This document shows positions 7,424-15,060 of a stretch of 32,741 nucleotides of DNA, piece after piece (within the stretch, counting starts at the first letter, position 1; every line of letters starts with the position of its first letter). The position numbers and the translations under genes are program-made. The notes below the pieces were generated by a model. It saw only the letters and a program-made list of their open reading frames with translations, searched no databases and had not been told where the DNA came from. Origin of the DNA: Tissierella sp. (lineage in GTDB: Bacteria > Bacillota > Clostridia > Tissierellales > Tissierellaceae); contig NZ_JARIEF010000094.1 of assembly GCF_029266915.1 (NCBI RefSeq), forward strand, positions 1-32,741, written 5' to 3'.

Positions 7424-8950
7424 TTACCCCCAATATTTATTATTTAAAGTTCTATATCTTATTGCTTCTAATACATGATTGTCTCCTATATTCTTTTCTC
7501 CTTCTAAATCTGCAATAGTTCTAGCCACTTTAATGATTTTATTATAAGTTCTTGCACTAAATTTATATTTTTTAAAAGCAAGTTCCATAATATTTTCAGA
7601 GCTTTCATTTAAAGAACAAAACTCTTTCATATCTTTATTTGCTATTTGAGAATTACTAGATATTTTATGCCCTTTAAATCTCATCAGCTGAATTTTTTTT
7701 GCGAGATTTACTCTTTTTCTGACTTGAGTTGAATTTTCAGCATTACTTACATTTTTAAGTTCTTCATAATTTACAGGTTGAACCTCAAAATGTATATCTA
7801 TCCTATCTAGTAAAGGAAAGCTTATTTTCCCAAGATATCTATCAATCTCTCTTTGGGAGCATGTACATTCATGTAATGGATCACCATAATAACCACATGG
7901 ACAAGGATTCATGCTTGCTATGAACATAAATTTAGATGGAAAAGAAAGACTAGCATTTACTCTGGCAATATTTACAACTTCATCTTCCATAGGCTGCCTT
8001 AAAACTTCGAGTACATTCTTAGAAAATTCTGGTAACTCATCTAAAAATAAAACGCCTTGGTGGGCTAAGGAAACTTCTCCTGGACGAGGTGTTCTTCCTC
8101 CGCCTATCAAAGCTACACTTGAACAAGTATGATGTGGAGATCTAAATGGCCTTTGAGTCATCAATCTATGTGATTTCAACAGACCAGATATACTATATAT
8201 TTTTGTAACTTCTATAGATTCTTCAAAACTTAAATCTGGAAGTATACTTGGAAGTCTTTTCGCAGCCATAGTTTTACCAGATCCGGGCGGTCCAATAATA
8301 AGCATATTATGAGATCCTGCAGCCGATATTTCTAGTGTTCTTTTGAGTCCTTCTTGACCTTTTATATCATAAAAATCTAAATCAAATTCTTCCACTATTT
8401 TGTAATCATCTATTTTCTCTTGAAAAGCTTCTATTTTTATATCACCATTTAAGTAATCTATGACTTCTTTCAAACTTTTTACTGGTATTATCTCTATATC
8501 TGATATAAAACCGCATTCGCCTTTATTTTTATCAGGTATTATACATCTTTTAATATTCAATTCCCTCATAGATATTACCATAGGAAGAAGTCCATCTATC
8601 TCATTAATTTTTCCATCTAACGATAATTCCCCTAAAAATATAGTCTCTTTTAGATTGTTTGATTTTATAGCGCCATTTGAAATTAATATCCCTATTGCAA
8701 TAGATAAATCTAACTGCGAGCCTTCCTTTTTGAGATTTGCTGGCGCTAGATTTATAGTTATTCTATTTAATGGAAATTCATATCCACTATTTTTTATTGC
8801 AGCACGGACTCTTTCTTTTGATTCTTTAATAGATGTATCAGGCAATCCAACAATATTAAAAACAGGCATACCTCTTGCAAGATCAGTCTCAACTTCAATT
8901 ATATGACCATCTAATCCTTGTAGAGTACAAGTGTTAATCTTAGAATACAT
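7424..8950 (-). CDS. comM: YifB/ComM-family AAA+ ATPase (Mg-chelatase-like)
   Basis: ComM is a hexameric helicase that promotes branch migration of recombination intermediates during transformation; family members occur far beyond competent species. The 508-residue product has an N-terminal Lon-protease-like fold (GLPDTSIKESKERVRAAI, PLNRITINLAPANLKKEGS), the Walker A motif IIGPPGSGKTMAAKR, the Walker B-like GVLFLDELPEF, a CPCGYYGDPLHECTCS segment typical of the family and a C-terminal helical domain (KYKFSARTYNKIIKVARTIA). Length is normal. AGAGGGG lies before the ATG. It sits directly upstream of dprA, which fits a shared role in DNA uptake or recombination. Confidence 0.94.
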   Translation of the reverse strand: MYSKINTCTLQGLDGHIIEVETDLARGMPVFNIVGLPDTSIKESKERVRAAIKNSGYEFPLNRITINLAPANLKKEGSQLDLSIAIGILISNGAIKSNNLKETIFLGELSLDGKINEIDGLLPMVISMRELNIKRCIIPDKNKGECGFISDIEIIPVKSLKEVIDYLNGDIKIEAFQEKIDDYKIVEEFDLDFYDIKGQEGLKRTLEISAAGSHNMLIIGPPGSGKTMAAKRLPSILPDLSFEESIEVTKIYSISGLLKSHRLMTQRPFRSPHHTCSSVALIGGGRTPRPGEVSLAHQGVLFLDELPEFSKNVLEVLRQPMEDEVVNIARVNASLSFPSKFMFIASMNPCPCGYYGDPLHECTCSQREIDRYLGKISFPLLDRIDIHFEVQPVNYEELKNVSNAENSTQVRKRVNLAKKIQLMRFKGHKISSNSQIANKDMKEFCSLNESSENIMELAFKKYKFSARTYNKIIKVARTIADLEGEKNIGDNHVLEAIRYRTLNNKYWG

Positions 8951-8998
8951 GTATTCCCCTCTTTTCGATCTTGTATTTTGTCTATTGTTTATAAGCAG

Positions 8999-9355
8999 TT
9001 AATACTCGAAAGCGTTTTTAATATGATTTATCTGAATCTCTTTTTCTAAATATATTTCTATTATATCATATCTAAACTGAATATTCTTTATATTCTTATG
9101 CTTTGCATATACACTTGAGGTATTTATTATTTTTCTTTGTTTTTTATAGTTTACAGCTTCCCAAGCATACCCAAAATTTCTATTTGATCTGGTTTTAACC
9201 TCCACAAAAGATATAATACCCCCATCCAAAGCTATTATATCAATTTCACCCAATTTAGTAGCATAATTTAATTCTAAAATTTTATATCCCCTATCTATCA
9301 AATAATCTCTTGCTAAAGCTTCTCCATATTTACCTTTAGAAATATTACTTTGCAT
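8999..9355 (-). CDS. yraN: UPF0102 (YraN) endonuclease-like protein
   Basis: Small member of the YraN family with a restriction-endonuclease-like fold; its cellular role is not settled. The 118-residue product shows the family pattern: GKYGEALARDYLIDRGYKIL at residues 7-26, then GEIDIIA and FVEVKTRS, the expected D...ExK metal site of the PD-(D/E)xK superfamily, then an AVNYKKQRKI segment. AGAGGTG precedes the ATG. It lies 14 bases after rnhB and 48 bases before comM. The rnhB-yraN-comM-dprA order is common in Firmicutes and suggests a DNA-maintenance role, which is inference. Confidence 0.9.
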   Translation of the reverse strand: MQSNISKGKYGEALARDYLIDRGYKILELNYATKLGEIDIIALDGGIISFVEVKTRSNRNFGYAWEAVNYKKQRKIINTSSVYAKHKNIKNIQFRYDIIEIYLEKEIQINHIKNAFEY

Positions 9356-9369
9356 TAGTTTTACACCTC

Positions 9370-9987
9370 TTATTTTAGAATCTTTTTCAAAAAAGATTTA
9401 CGATGTATTTCTGTAACACCTAGTAAATTTAAGTTTTCCCTATGTTCTTTTGTTCCGTAACCTTTGTGCTGCTTTATATTATAGCCCGGAAACTCTTCAT
9501 CCCATCTAAGACACATTCTATCCCTATAAACCTTGGCTAAGATTGACGCACATGCAATACCATGAGATTTATCATCACCCTTGATTATACCAACCTGAGG
9601 AATATCTAGATAAACAGTCTCGGCATCAACTAAAAGAAAATCTGCTTTTATGGAGTTTCCATAGCTATCTTTTATATTTTCAACAGCTATTTTCATGGCA
9701 AGCCTAGTACTTTCTTTTATATTTATCTTATCTATAATGTTAGAATCCACTCTTCCAAATCCATATCCTATAGCTTTTTCAATTATTATATCGTATAATA
9801 ATTCTCTTTTTTTAGGACTTAGTTTTTTAGAATCTCTAACCCCTTCTATAATTAAACCTTCCGGCATTATAACCGCGCATGCAACAACATCACCTAGCAA
9901 GCATCCGCGTCCAACTTCATCTATACAAGCAATAGATTTGAATCCTTTTGATCTTAACTCATTTTCAAAGTTAATCAATGCTATCAC
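9370..9987 (-). CDS. rnhB: Ribonuclease HII
   Basis: Cuts RNA in RNA-DNA hybrids and removes ribonucleotides misincorporated in DNA. The 205-residue protein carries the active-site block ACIDEVGRGCLLGDVV (family norm DEAGRGP-L-G), the DSKKLSPKKRE segment, DFLLVDAET (third acidic residue), SHGIACASILAKVYRD and HKGYGTKEH. The family's usual Ala-Gly-Arg-Gly-Pro is here Val-Gly-Arg-Gly-Cys, a mild divergence away from the catalytic acids. The start is uncertain: GTG at 9985-9987 has no clear ribosome site, whereas TTG at 9976-9978 has AAAGGTG at a good distance and would give 202 residues. Either start overlaps the end of rbgA. Confidence 0.95.
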   Translation of the reverse strand: MIALINFENELRSKGFKSIACIDEVGRGCLLGDVVACAVIMPEGLIIEGVRDSKKLSPKKRELLYDIIIEKAIGYGFGRVDSNIIDKINIKESTRLAMKIAVENIKDSYGNSIKADFLLVDAETVYLDIPQVGIIKGDDKSHGIACASILAKVYRDRMCLRWDEEFPGYNIKQHKGYGTKEHRENLNLLGVTEIHRKSFLKKILK

Positions 9988-10843
9988 CTTTATTTGGAAG
10001 TTCTAAAGTTATATTTCCTATTTTACCTTTTCTAAATTCATCTAACAAAATTGTACTTACTTTAGTATAATCTATATCTCCGCCTCTAATCTTACATCCT
10101 CTTTTTAAACCTATTTCTTCCATTATCTCAAGTGCGGTTTTTTCTTCTATACTTAAACTATCTAAGTTGTAGCGTTTGGTTAAATTATGTGGATCTAATA
10201 CCATCAATTTTTCGATAAGTCTTAAGGCTAATGTTTCTATATCTAATATTTCATCTTTTATAGATCCTATAAATGCTAGGTTAAGTCCAACTTCCTTATC
10301 TTCAAACTTAGGCCACAGAATACCAGGAGTATCTAATAGTTCTAAACCACCTTTTGTTTTAATCCATTGATTCATCTTAGTAATACCTGGTTTATTACCT
10401 ATTTTAGCACCTTTTCTTCCTGCAAGAGAATTTATTAAAGTAGATTTTCCCACATTCGGAATGCCAATTATCATAACCCTAATGGGTTTGTTTTGAACTC
10501 CTCTTTTTAAATAACGTTCTCTTTTATCCTTAGTCTTATCTAAAGACAAGCTTATAAGCTCATCAATTCCTTTTCCAAGAAGTGAGTTCATAAATATAGT
10601 TGATATACCTTTCTCCTCAAAATATTCTTTCCATATTTTATTATCTCTACTATTAGCTAAATCTGTTTTATTTAATATTGTAATTCTAGGTTTATCTTTA
10701 ACAATATCATCTATAATAGGATTTTGACTACTAAGTGGAACTCTTGCATCTAAAAGTTCATAAACTATATCAACCATTGATATAGTTTTTTCTAATGATT
10801 CTTTTGTTTTTTTCATATGTCCTGGATACCAATTTATATTCAT
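9971..10843 (-). CDS. rbgA: Ribosome biogenesis GTPase RbgA (YlqF)
   Basis: Circularly permuted GTPase needed for late 50S maturation, known from Bacillus to act around the A site and on bL27/uL16 incorporation. In the 290-residue product the GTP motifs occur in permuted order: ILNKTDL (G4, about residue 57), then GIPNVGKSTLINSL (G1, about 130), then LLDTPGILWP (G3, about 176). It starts MNINWYPGHMKKTKE, the usual family N-terminus, and ends with a helical domain that contacts rRNA. AGAGGGTGG precedes the ATG. It follows rplS after a strong terminator, so it may be expressed by read-through or from an unseen promoter. Confidence 0.96.
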   Translation of the reverse strand: MNINWYPGHMKKTKESLEKTISMVDIVYELLDARVPLSSQNPIIDDIVKDKPRITILNKTDLANSRDNKIWKEYFEEKGISTIFMNSLLGKGIDELISLSLDKTKDKRERYLKRGVQNKPIRVMIIGIPNVGKSTLINSLAGRKGAKIGNKPGITKMNQWIKTKGGLELLDTPGILWPKFEDKEVGLNLAFIGSIKDEILDIETLALRLIEKLMVLDPHNLTKRYNLDSLSIEEKTALEIMEEIGLKRGCKIRGGDIDYTKVSTILLDEFRKGKIGNITLELPNKGDSID

Positions 10844-10870
10844 TTTTTACCACCCTCTAAATATATATAT

Positions 10871-10897
10871 AAAAATTGGGACTATATAGTCCCAATT
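10871..10897 (-). terminator. Intrinsic terminator after rplS
   Basis: A perfect 24-base palindrome (10874-10897; arms AATTGGGACTAT and its complement) is followed on the minus strand by TTTATATATA, so the T run from the stem onward is five. It lies a few bases past the rplS stop. Confidence 0.8.
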
Positions 10898-10901
10898 CAA
10901 T

Positions 10902-11249
10902 TTAATACATTTTCTTTTCTTTAACTTTTGAAGCTTTACCTTGTCTATCTCTTAAGTAGAATAGTTTAGCTCTTCTTACTTTACCTTTTCTAGTAACAAC
11001 AAGTTTATCAATTCTTGGTGAGTTTAGAGCAAATGTTCTTTCTACTCCTATTCCATAAGAAAGTCTTCTTACTGTAAAAGCTTCTCTAGCTCCTCCGCCT
11101 TGTTTCTTCAATACTGTACCTTCGTAAACCTGAATTCTTTCACGTGCACCTTCTATAATTCTATAATGAACCTGAACAGTATCCCCTACATTAAACTGAG
11201 GCATATCATCTCTTAGTTGTTCATCTTCTATCATTTTTATTATATCCAT
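10902..11249 (-). CDS. rplS: 50S ribosomal protein bL19
   Basis: Large-subunit protein at the interface with the 30S subunit. From the ATG at 11247-11249 the product is 115 residues, the standard length, beginning [19 protein letters not shown] and containing [29 protein letters not shown] and [16 protein letters not shown]. An ATG 15 bases upstream was rejected because the GGAGG ribosome site falls between the two. The gene has its own promoter at the trmD stop codon and a short structured leader of the L19 type, so its level can be set apart from trmD and rimM. Confidence 0.97.
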   Translation of the reverse strand: MDIIKMIEDEQLRDDMPQFNVGDTVQVHYRIIEGARERIQVYEGTVLKKQGGGAREAFTVRRLSYGIGVERTFALNSPRIDKLVVTRKGKVRRAKLFYLRDRQGKASKVKEKKMY

Positions 11250-11318
11250 ATTCAAAACCTCCATTCTTTCTTAAATGTTCTTGCACTTTTTATGCAGAGG
11301 ACCATCCGTTTTCTTATC
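11250..11318 (-). ncRNA. Putative ribosomal protein L19 leader (rplS 5' UTR)
   Basis: The predicted transcript start near 11318 gives a leader of about 70 bases containing GGATGGTCCTCTGC followed by a TGCA/TGCA hairpin, then the ribosome site. This block resembles my memory of the Firmicutes L19 leader, which is found upstream of rplS and is thought to mediate autoregulation. The match is from recognition, not from a covariance search. Confidence 0.5.
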
Positions 11319-11324
11319 TTAGGT

Positions 11325-11353
11325 ATTATAACATATGGAAAAATCCAATTCAA
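11325..11353 (-). promoter_or_regulatory. Sigma-A promoter of rplS
   Basis: The minus strand has TTGAAT (11348-11353), a 17-base spacer and TATAAT (11325-11330), with TG one base before the -10 box. The -35 box overlaps the trmD stop codon. Confidence 0.8.
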
Positions 11354-12087
11354 CTATTATCAATAAGTTCTTTTCTTATAAGTAGTAGTAGCTTTTCATC
11401 TTCTTCTGTTAATTTTATATCTTTCAATAAATCAGGCCTTTTTATCAGTGTAGCTTTTAAAGATTCGTATCTTCTCCATCGTTCAATGTTACTATGATTT
11501 CCAGATAATAATACACTGGGAACACTTATATCTTTAAAAACACGCGGTCTTGTGTACTGAGGGTGTTCTAATAATCCATGATAATGAGATTCATCACTGT
11601 AAGACTCTTCGCCCTTTAAAACATCAGGAAGCAGCCTAGCTACTGAGTCAACGATTACCATAGCTGGGATTTCTCCACCCGTAAGAACATAATCGCCAAT
11701 AGAAATTTCTTCATGAACATAATTTTCAATCACCCTATTGTCGATACCTTCATAATGACCACATAATAAGATTAAATGCTCTTCTTTAGAAAGCTCATTT
11801 ATTATTGCTTGATTTAACTTTTTACCCTGTGGTGATAAATAAATCACTCTGGAATTTTGTGTTTTCACACTTTCTATAGCTCCATAAATAGGTTCCGGAG
11901 ACATAACCATTCCAGGTCCTCCTCCAAAAGGGTAATCATCAACTTTTTTATGCTTATTATTAGAAAAATCTCTTATATTGACCAAGCCAATATTCAATGA
12001 TTTCTTCTCTATTGCTCTTCCTATAATACTCCAGCTTGATAGATCTAAGAAAAACTCAGGAAACAAAGTGAGTATATCTATTTTCAT
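11350..12087 (-). CDS. trmD: tRNA (guanine-37-N1) methyltransferase
   Basis: SPOUT-class methyltransferase that makes m1G37 in tRNAs reading CNN codons and so prevents +1 frameshifting. The 245-residue protein begins MKIDILTLFPEFF, has the substrate region VDDYPFGGGPGMVM and the trefoil-knot S-adenosylmethionine site spread over LLCGHYEGIDNRV, ISIGDYVLTGGEIPAM and LLEHPQYTRP, all diagnostic. The ATG overlaps the rimM stop by four bases (ATGA), giving translational coupling. The rimM-trmD-rplS order is nearly universal. Confidence 0.97.
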   Translation of the reverse strand: MKIDILTLFPEFFLDLSSWSIIGRAIEKKSLNIGLVNIRDFSNNKHKKVDDYPFGGGPGMVMSPEPIYGAIESVKTQNSRVIYLSPQGKKLNQAIINELSKEEHLILLCGHYEGIDNRVIENYVHEEISIGDYVLTGGEIPAMVIVDSVARLLPDVLKGEESYSDESHYHGLLEHPQYTRPRVFKDISVPSVLLSGNHSNIERWRRYESLKATLIKRPDLLKDIKLTEEDEKLLLLIRKELIDNS

Positions 12088-12581
12088 TCTATCATTCCTT
12101 CAATAGGATCTATAATAATTATTTTTTTCTCTATATTTACTTCTTTAATAAATTCTTTAACAGCAGGAATAAGATATTCTTTTCCATTGTCTTTTATTAT
12201 ATATATATCATTGCTAGAGTTTTGTAAAACATCGCTTATATATCCTAAAGAATTCCCTTCTAAATCAAATACTTTGCAGTCTATTAACTCATATATGAAA
12301 TAATTATCTTTAGGCAGCTCAACTTTTTCATTTTCATGAATAAAAACAAGCTCTTCTTTAAATTTAAGAACTTCATTTATATTATCAAATTCTTTTAATT
12401 TAGTTAGAATCATATTTTTATGATATTTCACATTATCTATTTCAACAGATAGCTTATCTTCACCAATATAAATATTTTTAAGATCAGAAAATCTTTCTAT
12501 ATCATCTGTATAAGGATATATTTTTACTTCTCCTCTTATTCCATGAGTATTTACTATCTTTCCTACAACGATATATTCCAT
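12084..12581 (-). CDS. rimM: 16S rRNA processing / 30S maturation factor RimM
   Basis: Assembly factor for the 30S head, binding uS19. The 165-residue product has the N-terminal RimM barrel starting VVGKIVNTHGIRGEVKIYPY and a C-terminal PRC-barrel with DCKVFDLEGNSLGYISDVL and YLIPAVKEFIKEV. AGGTG lies before the ATG. Its stop overlaps the trmD start, and it is preceded by khpA and rpsP, whose product bS16 acts in the same 30S assembly stages. Length and domains are normal. Confidence 0.96.
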   Translation of the reverse strand: MEYIVVGKIVNTHGIRGEVKIYPYTDDIERFSDLKNIYIGEDKLSVEIDNVKYHKNMILTKLKEFDNINEVLKFKEELVFIHENEKVELPKDNYFIYELIDCKVFDLEGNSLGYISDVLQNSSNDIYIIKDNGKEYLIPAVKEFIKEVNIEKKIIIIDPIEGMIE

Positions 12582-12624
12582 TTTCTAACACCTACCATTG
12601 ATTTGAATCAAAATAAGAGTAATC

Positions 12625-12855
12625 CTACTGAACTATTTCAACAACCACTCTTTTATTTTGTTTTATTGCTGCAGCTTTTACAACTGTTCTAATAGCTTTT
12701 GCAATTTTTCCTTGTTTACCTATTATTTTACCCATATCCTCATCTGCTACCCTTAACTCTATAGTAACAGCTTTAGAACTTTCAACTTCATTCACACTTA
12801 CTTTTTCCGGATTATCTACCAGTGATTTTGCAATATATTCTACCAATTCACCCAT
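12625..12855 (-). CDS. khpA: KH-domain RNA-binding protein KhpA (YlqC)
   Basis: Small single-KH RNA-binding protein. In streptococci and other Firmicutes KhpA pairs with KhpB (Jag/EloR) and influences cell elongation and RNA stability. The 76-residue product has the KH core with GKIIGKQGKIAKAIRT, whose GKQG is the GxxG RNA-binding loop, followed by the helix and strand NKRVVVEIV. GGAGGTG precedes the ATG. Its place between rpsP and rimM is conserved in Firmicutes. The partner KhpB is not in this window. Confidence 0.94.
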   Translation of the reverse strand: MGELVEYIAKSLVDNPEKVSVNEVESSKAVTIELRVADEDMGKIIGKQGKIAKAIRTVVKAAAIKQNKRVVVEIVQ

Positions 12856-12873
12856 AGTTTACACCTCCTAGAA

Positions 12874-13161
12874 TTATTCTTCAGTGTTTTCTTCTGCCTC
12901 TACTTTTGTTTCTTCTTGTTCATAAACTCCATTCATTTTAAAAAGTCTATCTACGCTATCAGTAGGCTTTGCACCATTGCCTAACCAATTTTGAGCTCTT
13001 TCATTATCTATCTTAACAGTTTTAGGCTCAGTTAGTGGGTTGTAGTATCCAATTTCTTCTATAAATCTACCGTCTCTTGGAGAACGAGAATCAGCAACTA
13101 TTATTCTATAAAAAGGACTTTTCTTAGCACCAATTCTTTTTAATCTTATTTTTACAGCCAT
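12874..13161 (-). CDS. rpsP: 30S ribosomal protein bS16
   Basis: Early-binding small-subunit protein of the 16S 5' domain. The 95-residue product starts [20 protein letters not shown], with [21 protein letters not shown] next, both strongly conserved, and ends in a variable acidic tail ([13 protein letters not shown]) that lies outside the core. GAAGGAGGTG is an excellent ribosome site. It follows ffh by 41 bases and precedes khpA by 18, the common ffh-rpsP-khpA-rimM-trmD order. Confidence 0.97.
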   Translation of the reverse strand: MAVKIRLKRIGAKKSPFYRIIVADSRSPRDGRFIEEIGYYNPLTEPKTVKIDNERAQNWLGNGAKPTDSVDRLFKMNGVYEQEETKVEAEENTEE

Positions 13162-13202
13162 GTTTTTTCACCTCCTTCAAATGTTAATATCTATTAGAAA
13201 AA

Positions 13203-14543
13203 TTAGAAAAATGGTAAACCAAATTTCCCTTTTTTCTTCATTGTTTTTTCCATATCAGTAAACTTTTTCATCATCTTTTTTGTTTCTTTAAATTGTTTTA
13301 ATAATTTGTTTACATCTGGAATACTTGTACCACTACCCGTTGCTATTCTTTTTCTTCTGCTACTGTCTATGATTTCGGGAGTTTGTCTTTCCTTCTTAGT
13401 CATAGATTTTATTATAGCTTCAATTTTCTCAATATCTTTTTCATTTACATCTAGACCTTTTAGGGCTTTTTTATCCATGCCAGGAATCATTCCTAGCAGT
13501 TCATCTAAAGGTCCTAAATTTTTCATTTGATCTAATTGATCTAGAAAATCTTCAAAAGTAAATTGTGAAGTTCTAATTTTCTTTTCTAATTCCATAGCCT
13601 TATCTGTATCAATATTAGCTTGGGCTTTTTCTATAAAACTTAAAACATCACCCATTCCAAGTATTCTTGATGCCATCCTGTCTGGATGGAAGGGTTGCAG
13701 TTCATCAAGTTTTTCCCCTACACCTATAAACTTTATGGGTTTATCAGTTACAGCTCTAATTGAAAGTGCTGCTCCACCTCTAGCGTCACCATCTAGCTTG
13801 GTTAATATAACACCTGTTATACTAAGCCTTTCATCAAAAGATTTAGCTACGTTTACAGCATCTTGACCTGTCATAGCGTCTAGAACTAAAAGTACTTCAT
13901 CTGGGTTTACAGCTTTATGAATGTTTTCTATTTCTCCCATAAGCTCTTCATCTATATGAAGTCTACCCGCAGTATCTATAATTACTACATCATTAGCATG
14001 TTTCTTAGCATGTTCTAACCCAGCTTTAGCAATATCAACTGGATCAAGCTTGTCTCCCATACTAAAGACTGGAACTTCTACTTTTTCTCCTACTACTTGA
14101 AGTTGTTTTATAGCTGCTGGTCTATATACGTCACAGGCTACTAATAAAGGTCTTTTTCCTTGTTTTTTAAAAATATTAGCAAGCTTTCCTGTAGTAGTTG
14201 TTTTACCCGCGCCTTGAAGACCACTCATAAGTATAACAGTTGGAGGAGTTGATGAAAAAATTATTTTTTCTTCTTTATCTCCCATTAATGCTGTTAATTC
14301 TTCATTTACAATCTTAATAACTTGCTGTCCTGGAGTTAGACTTTGCATTACTTCATTGCCTATAGCTCTTTCTTTAACTTTTTTTATAAAGTCTTTTACA
14401 ACTTTAAAGTTAACATCTGCTTCTAACAAGGCTAGTCTTACTTCCCGCATAGCTAAATCTACATCTTTTTCTGAAAGCTTTCCTTTTCCTTTTAATTTGC
14501 CTAAGGCATTTTGAAGCTTATCAGATAAACTTTCAAATATCAT
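13203..14543 (-). CDS. ffh: Signal recognition particle protein Ffh
   Basis: GTPase subunit of the signal recognition particle; binds signal sequences on nascent chains and docks with FtsY at the membrane. The 446-residue protein has an N domain (residues about 1-90), a G domain with GLQGAGKTTTTGKLA, VVIIDTAGRLHIDEEL and TKLDGDARGG, and an M domain containing LGPLDELLGMIPGM and the RNA-binding SSRRKRIATGSG. The start is ATG at 14541-14543, sharing bases with the ylxM stop (TGATG); an in-frame TTG one codon earlier is less likely. The C-terminal tail is short, ending GKFGLPFF, with fewer methionines than the E. coli protein. Confidence 0.97.
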   Translation of the reverse strand: MIFESLSDKLQNALGKLKGKGKLSEKDVDLAMREVRLALLEADVNFKVVKDFIKKVKERAIGNEVMQSLTPGQQVIKIVNEELTALMGDKEEKIIFSSTPPTVILMSGLQGAGKTTTTGKLANIFKKQGKRPLLVACDVYRPAAIKQLQVVGEKVEVPVFSMGDKLDPVDIAKAGLEHAKKHANDVVIIDTAGRLHIDEELMGEIENIHKAVNPDEVLLVLDAMTGQDAVNVAKSFDERLSITGVILTKLDGDARGGAALSIRAVTDKPIKFIGVGEKLDELQPFHPDRMASRILGMGDVLSFIEKAQANIDTDKAMELEKKIRTSQFTFEDFLDQLDQMKNLGPLDELLGMIPGMDKKALKGLDVNEKDIEKIEAIIKSMTKKERQTPEIIDSSRRKRIATGSGTSIPDVNKLLKQFKETKKMMKKFTDMEKTMKKKGKFGLPFF

Positions 14544-14932
14544 CAATTACCGACCTCCCTACTATTTTTAAGTATTTCTCGTCCGGTTTTTTCGATTTTT
14601 TCTATATTAAGTAATATTTCTTTTTTTTCAAAAACTTCTTTGTTCAAATCTACTAATACTTCTTTTGATATATCTATTATTATTTTAATAGCTTGAGTAT
14701 TATTTTTAAATTCACTTACTAATCTTAAGTTTTCTTCAAACTCATATAGCTTTTTTTCTGCTCTTTTTAAAGTATCGTATACTCCTTGACGTGTTATTTC
14801 TAACTCTTCCCCTATTTCAACCAAAGACAAATCATGAATATAAAATAACTCTATAACGCTTATTTGTCTTGGACTTAGAAGTTTTCCATAAAAGTCAAAT
14901 AATATTCCAACCTCTACTACTTTCTCGACCAT
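14543..14932 (-). CDS. ylxM: YlxM, putative signal-recognition-particle-associated HTH protein
   Basis: Small helix-turn-helix protein encoded beside ffh in Firmicutes. In streptococci YlxM has been shown to bind SRP components and modulate their GTPase activity. The 129-residue product contains a sigma-70 region-4-like HTH (LSPRQISVIELFYI then LVEIGEELEITRQGVYDTL, residues about 19-56) followed by a charged helical tail. Its stop overlaps the ffh start by one base (TGATG). A weak GGTGA is the only ribosome site before the ATG. It is the first gene after its own promoter and a 5' hairpin. Confidence 0.92.
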   Translation of the reverse strand: MVEKVVEVGILFDFYGKLLSPRQISVIELFYIHDLSLVEIGEELEITRQGVYDTLKRAEKKLYEFEENLRLVSEFKNNTQAIKIIIDISKEVLVDLNKEVFEKKEILLNIEKIEKTGREILKNSREVGN

Positions 14933-14948
14933 TGTATCACCAACTCAA

Positions 14949-14981
14949 ATGTAGTGTCAAGTCTTTTACTTGACACTACAT
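14949..14981 (-). repeat. Perfect 14-bp inverted repeat at the predicted 5' end of the ylxM-ffh transcript
   Basis: Arms ATGTAGTGTCAAGT (14949-14962) and its exact complement (14968-14981) flank a 5-base loop. The -10 box of the ylxM promoter ends at 14982, so transcription should start inside the first arm and the RNA would begin with this stem. No T run follows, so it is not an ordinary terminator. It could be an operator or a 5'-stabilising hairpin. Confidence 0.8.
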
Positions 14982-15010
14982 ATAATAATATATATACAAT
15001 TATTTGTCAA
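14982..15010 (-). promoter_or_regulatory. Sigma-A promoter of ylxM-ffh
   Basis: The minus strand has a consensus TTGACA (15005-15010), a 17-base spacer and TATTAT (14982-14987), about 50 bases before the ylxM start codon. It lies 44 bases after the ftsY stop and lets the SRP genes be expressed apart from smc-ftsY. Confidence 0.8.
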
Positions 15011-15026
15011 CACTTTATTAAAAATA

Positions 15027-15060
15027 TTTTATAGATTTATTCATTTTATAGATTTATTCA
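15027..15060. repeat. 17-bp perfect tandem duplication at the ftsY stop codon
   Basis: The sequence TTTTATAGATTTATTCA occurs twice in direct succession (15027-15043 and 15044-15060). The right copy contains the last two ftsY codons and its TAA stop; the left copy is downstream of the stop, so the protein is unaffected. Confidence 0.9.

Noticed and set aside
14950-14975. TTGACA in the inverted repeat as -35 box of further promoters on either strand (for example toward TATACA on the plus strand)
   Set aside because: Both copies come from the repeat itself. The minus-strand one would place the -10 over the ylxM start codon, and the plus-strand one would transcribe antisense to ftsY with no gene to serve. 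The TTGACA at 15005-15010 gives a better promoter.
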